From: Deltaproteobacteria bacterium
GTDB lineage: Bacteria; Myxococcota_A; Polyangia; Nannocystales; Nannocystaceae
Reading direction: 5' to 3'
NCBI GenBank assembly: GCA_016709225.1
Contig: JADJEE010000002.1
Location: 1,054,001 to 1,118,000 of the forward strand
Length of the DNA stretch: 64,000 nucleotides
Shown: positions 61,419 through 64,000 of the stretch, in pieces
How the letters are laid out: each line of letters starts with the position of its first letter
Numbering within the stretch: the stretch's first letter is position 1
The notes under the pieces: model-generated
The model's database searches: none
What the model was told of the DNA's origin: nothing
The model's input: the letters and a program-made list of their open reading frames with translations, nothing else
Made by a program: the position numbers and the translations under genes

Positions 61419-62096
61419 TCAGCCGAGGTGCGTGCGCAGGAACTCGAGCGTGCGTTGCCACGCCAGCGCGGCGCTCTTGGGTTCGTGGCGCGACGCGTCG
61501 GTCGAGCGCATGAACGCGTGCCCTGCGTCGTAGACGTGGACCTCCATCTCGCCACCGCCGCCGCGGACCTTGCCTTGGATCTGCTCGGCCAGCGCCGGAT
61601 CGGCCCACTCGTCGACGCGCGCATAGTGGCCACACACCGGCGTCGCCATGCCGACGAAGGCGTCGGCCGGCAGCCGCGGCAGCCCGTAAAACGGCACCGC
61701 CGCATCCAAGCCCGGCACGAAGCGCGCGGCCGCGAGCGTGAGCGCGCCCCCCAGGCAGAAGCCCACCACCGCGACGCGCCCGTTGCAGCGCACGTGAGCG
61801 CGCGCGTACGCGACGGTCTCGCCGATGTCGCCGACGGCCCGCTGGAAGTCGAACTCGGCGATGAGCTTCGCGGCCTCGCCGTCGTCGGCGGCGAGCTTGC
61901 CGTGGAAGAGATCAGGCGCGAACGCGACGAAGCCGGCCTGCGCGAACTGTTCGCAGTGCAGCTTCATCACCTCGTTGAGCCCGTGCCACTCGTGGATCAC
62001 CACGACCGCACCCACCTTGCCCGCCCCCGGAGGCTCGGCGAGCGCGCCAGCGATGCGGGTACCAGCCTGCGTGGAAAACTCGACCTGCGTCGTCAT
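61419..62096 (-). CDS. Dienelactone hydrolase-family protein
   Basis: 225 aa from ATG 62096. Alpha/beta-hydrolase of the DLH type: VVVIHEWHGLNEVMKLHCEQ contains the Glu of the usual ES-motif, VAVVGFCLGGALTLAAARF the catalytic Cys nucleophile in GFCLGG, a DEWADP acidic region near the Asp position, and VYDAGHAFMR the His. DLH hydrolyses dienelactones in chlorocatechol breakdown, but many relatives have other roles. Cytosolic. Divergent from an AraC regulator across 115 bp, which may control it. Confidence 0.85.
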   Translation of the reverse strand: MTTQVEFSTQAGTRIAGALAEPPGAGKVGAVVVIHEWHGLNEVMKLHCEQFAQAGFVAFAPDLFHGKLAADDGEAAKLIAEFDFQRAVGDIGETVAYARAHVRCNGRVAVVGFCLGGALTLAAARFVPGLDAAVPFYGLPRLPADAFVGMATPVCGHYARVDEWADPALAEQIQGKVRGGGGEMEVHVYDAGHAFMRSTDASRHEPKSAALAWQRTLEFLRTHLG

Positions 62097-62211
62097 GCTC
62101 GACGTATGCACCCTCGCAAGTGCTCCGCGATTGGGCGAAGTTGGCAGCCGCGCGCCCGCACCGCGGCACGGCCCCCGGGCACGCCTCGCAGGCAGCTGGT
62201 ATCGTGCCGCC

Positions 62212-63057
62212 ATGGACCTCTCGGCCGTGCAGCTCGGGCGCACCCAGGTCGCGTTCACGCGTCCCGCGACGCTTCCCGGTGTCAGCGTGGGGCAGTTCCG
62301 CAGCGACGGGCATCTGTTCACCTGCGTGACCGATCGCTACGCGTGCGCGCTGCACTCGAGCGGCGAGTCCGAGTGGTCGCTGCGAGGCAAGCGGTGGTCC
62401 AGTCGCCCCGGCACCGTCGATCTCAAGGTGCCCGGAGAGGTGTTCGCCGAGCATGCGCGACGCGGCATGCGACGCTTCCAGGTGGTGCTGTTCGACGCGC
62501 GCGTGGTCGACGAGGCGCGGGCGACCCTCGGCGCCACGGTGGCGCCTCCCCGGTACAACGCGCTCCCCTGCGACGATCCCCGCGTCGCACCGCTCGCGGC
62601 GCTGCATCGCGCCCTCGAGGGCGCAGTCATGCGCAGCGAAGCCAGCGTGGAAGCGCTCGAAGCCCTGAGCTGCGATGCCTTGCGGGCGCTGTGCGAGCTG
62701 ACCTCCGAGCACCGCGAGCCGTCGCGCCCACGCAGCGCCTGGACCAGCGCGGTGAAGCGTGCGCGCGCGCTGCTCGACGAGCGCTTCACCGAGACCATCT
62801 CGCTCGAGTTTCTGGCCGCCCACGCACGACTCGACAAGTTCCGGCTCTGCCGTGCCTTCCGCAACGAGGTCGGGCTGCCGCCGCACGCCTACGTGACGCA
62901 TCGCCGCATCGGCCTCGCCGGCGCCTTGCTCGCGCGCGGCGTGCCGCAGGCCGAGGTCGCGGCGCAGGTCGGGCTGTACGATCAGAGCCAGCTGCACCGG
63001 CACTTCAAACGCATCGCGGGTGTGACCCCCGGCGCCTACGTCCGAGCGATGCGCTGA
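62212..63057 (+). CDS. AraC-family transcriptional regulator
   Basis: 281 aa from ATG 62212. An N-terminal ligand-sensing domain of about 170 residues (GHLFTCVTDRYACALHSSG, DLKVPGEVFAEHARRGMRR) precedes the C-terminal double helix-turn-helix: SLEFLAAHARLDKFRLCRAF and PQAEVAAQVGLYDQSQLHRH, then FKRIAGVTPGAYVRAM, the canonical AraC end. It is divergent from the dienelactone hydrolase gene and probably regulates it and itself. The inducer is unknown. Confidence 0.85.
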   Translation: MDLSAVQLGRTQVAFTRPATLPGVSVGQFRSDGHLFTCVTDRYACALHSSGESEWSLRGKRWSSRPGTVDLKVPGEVFAEHARRGMRRFQVVLFDARVVDEARATLGATVAPPRYNALPCDDPRVAPLAALHRALEGAVMRSEASVEALEALSCDALRALCELTSEHREPSRPRSAWTSAVKRARALLDERFTETISLEFLAAHARLDKFRLCRAFRNEVGLPPHAYVTHRRIGLAGALLARGVPQAEVAAQVGLYDQSQLHRHFKRIAGVTPGAYVRAMR

Positions 63058-63310
63058 CCTGGCGTTGACACCGACGTGGGCTCGCGCGAGCCGGCCAGAG
63101 GGCGCGCATCGGAGGCGTTCGTCGCTTTTTCGTCCGGCCCGGCCGAAAGCGGCCCCCGCTCGCGCGACTCACGATCCCCGGACCCCTGCCGCGCCCGTGC
63201 CGACCGTGTCCACCCTGTGCTTCGCGCTCGCCCCCATCGCGTCGCGAGCCGAGCCGCGTGATCCAGCCGACGCGCCGCTGACGGCCAAGCGCGTGGACTC
63301 ACCGGCGACG

Positions 63311-63823
63311 ATGGGCGACATGCGGGCGACCACCGCGGCGCTCTACCGCGAGCACCGCGTCGCGATCGCTCGGCAGATCCGCGCGCTGGTCCAGGACGAT
63401 GCCGCGGTCGACGACCTCGTCGCGGAGACCTTCCTGCGGGCCCATCGTTCGATCGGGAGCTTCGATGGCCGCTCGGCGGTGGGCACATGGCTGCACGGCA
63501 TCGCGATCAACGTCGCACGCACGCACCTCTCGAAACGCGTGCGTCGGCGCCACATCGATGCGCGGCGTGTCGACACCGAGCCGCCCGGCCCGACGCCGCC
63601 CGACGAGGAACTCTCGGCACGGCGTGCGCTCGAGCGCTTCCGCGAGGCCGTGCGCGACCTGCCCGACGCGCTGCGCGAGGCCTTCGTGCTGCGGGTGATC
63701 GAGCAGCGCTCCTGGCAGGATGCAGCGGTGCTGCTGCAGGTGCCGATCTCCACCTTGTACGGGCGCGTCGCCAAGGCCGAGGCTCAGGTGCGCGCGGCCG
63801 TCAGCGGAGGCGACGATGTCTGA
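63311..63823 (+). CDS. ECF-type RNA polymerase sigma factor
   Basis: About 170 aa from ATG 63311; the frame stays open upstream to 63065 but that extension has no recognisable domain. Region 2: LYREHRVAIARQIRALVQDD, VDDLVAETFLRAHRSIGSF and SAVGTWLHGIAINVARTHL. Region 4: LPDALREAFVLRVIEQRSWQ and QVPISTLYGRVAKAEAQVR with the helix-turn-helix. Size and pattern fit ECF sigma factors. It overlaps the next gene by eight bases, as usual for sigma/anti-sigma pairs. The signal and target promoters are unknown. Confidence 0.85.
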   Translation: MGDMRATTAALYREHRVAIARQIRALVQDDAAVDDLVAETFLRAHRSIGSFDGRSAVGTWLHGIAINVARTHLSKRVRRRHIDARRVDTEPPGPTPPDEELSARRALERFREAVRDLPDALREAFVLRVIEQRSWQDAAVLLQVPISTLYGRVAKAEAQVRAAVSGGDDV

Positions 63824-64000
63824 GACACCACCCCGCGATGCGTTCGAGGCGCTGGTCGAGCAGGCGCAGCGCGAGCACGCCGACTACCGGCCCGCGGATG
63901 TCGCGGTCGATCGCCTCTGGCAGGTGGTCGCGCGCGATGACGCAGCGTCGGCGCGCAGGGCGTGGACCATCCGCGCGCTGCTGGGCCTGCCGTTGGCCGC
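63816..64000 (+). CDS. Putative anti-sigma factor (3' partial)
   Basis: Starts at ATG 63816 inside the sigma gene and runs off the right edge; 61 codons are visible. The sequence begins MSETPPRDAFEALVEQAQRE, is charged and helical, and ends at ARRAWTIRALLGLPLA, which may be the start of a membrane helix. Position immediately after an ECF sigma gene with an eight-base overlap suggests an anti-sigma factor. No zinc-binding HxxxCxxC element is seen in the visible part. Confidence 0.5.
   Translation, partial: MSETPPRDAFEALVEQAQREHADYRPADVAVDRLWQVVARDDAASARRAWTIRALLGLPLA

Noticed and set aside
1..64000. tRNA, rRNA or other structured RNA genes
   Set aside because: I saw no cloverleaf or conserved rRNA segment, but a covariance search was not possible by eye.

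Overview
The window is 64 kb of very GC-rich DNA (GC at most third codon positions) from a myxobacterium-like organism, most likely of the Nannocystis/Plesiocystis kind. The reasons are an unusually dense set of lipoproteins with Ser/Gly/Thr linkers (about seventeen by eye), a Ser/Thr protein kinase with TPR-like tail, MopE-type and CGNGVVDxGE Cys motifs, a MYXO-CTERM-like tail, FHA and PilZ regulators, and an ECF sigma/anti-sigma pair. No rRNA, tRNA, CRISPR array or prophage was seen. The species assignment is inference.

Layout. 1-5 kb: a secreted intradiol-dioxygenase-like lipoprotein (cut by the left edge), a PlsC-type acyltransferase, a FemAB/GNAT-like protein and a GltP-type glutamate symporter. 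5-10.3 kb: a phosphate-scavenging locus in which an OprP-type porin diverges from pstS-pstC-pstA-pstB (each overlapping the next); the divergent gap carries GTCAC direct repeats with an 11-bp period on both strands, as expected for PHO boxes. pstB ends inside a 172-bp palindromic element with 28-bp perfect arms; one arm recurs at 57.2 kb. 10.4-18.7 kb: an APC permease, a GAF protein, a DUF1554-like lipoprotein, a receptor-type Ser/Thr kinase and two small envelope genes. 18.9-25.5 kb: a small membrane ORF coupled to a SulP-STAS-carbonic anhydrase fusion, an FHA-PilZ protein, a TerB-like protein, a beta-helix lipoprotein and a cupin. 25.6-34.2 kb: Cys-rich and propeller lipoproteins, then lysC (with a well-placed internal start for a beta subunit) and an SDR in one coupled operon, an EamA transporter, a pirin and a Uup-like ABC-F ATPase.

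34.3-38.4 kb is an island of clearly lower GC with two damaged or doubtful lipoprotein genes, an intact one, a putative HExxH lipoprotein metallopeptidase and a fused IS4/IS66 transposase relic. Immediately after it lies a lipoprotein that looks like the two periplasmic loops of an RND pump joined without any membrane domain: the most unusual protein in the window. 39.8-47.3 kb (minus strand): two tandem DUF4140/DUF4139 proteins without signal peptides, a HEAT-repeat gene broken by a one-base frameshift, a GIY-YIG protein and two lipoproteins. 47.4-58 kb: a CoA-transferase, two bacterial PH proteins, further lipoproteins, a second TerB-like protein, a Cys-rich MYXO-CTERM-like protein, a monothiol glutaredoxin, and a HAD-phosphatase/phospholipase-D pair. 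58-64 kb: a SUFU-domain protein coupled to serC, a 58-aa CPXCG protein, a queuosine-tRNA mannosyltransferase-like enzyme, a dienelactone hydrolase divergent from an AraC regulator, and the sigma/anti-sigma pair cut by the right edge.
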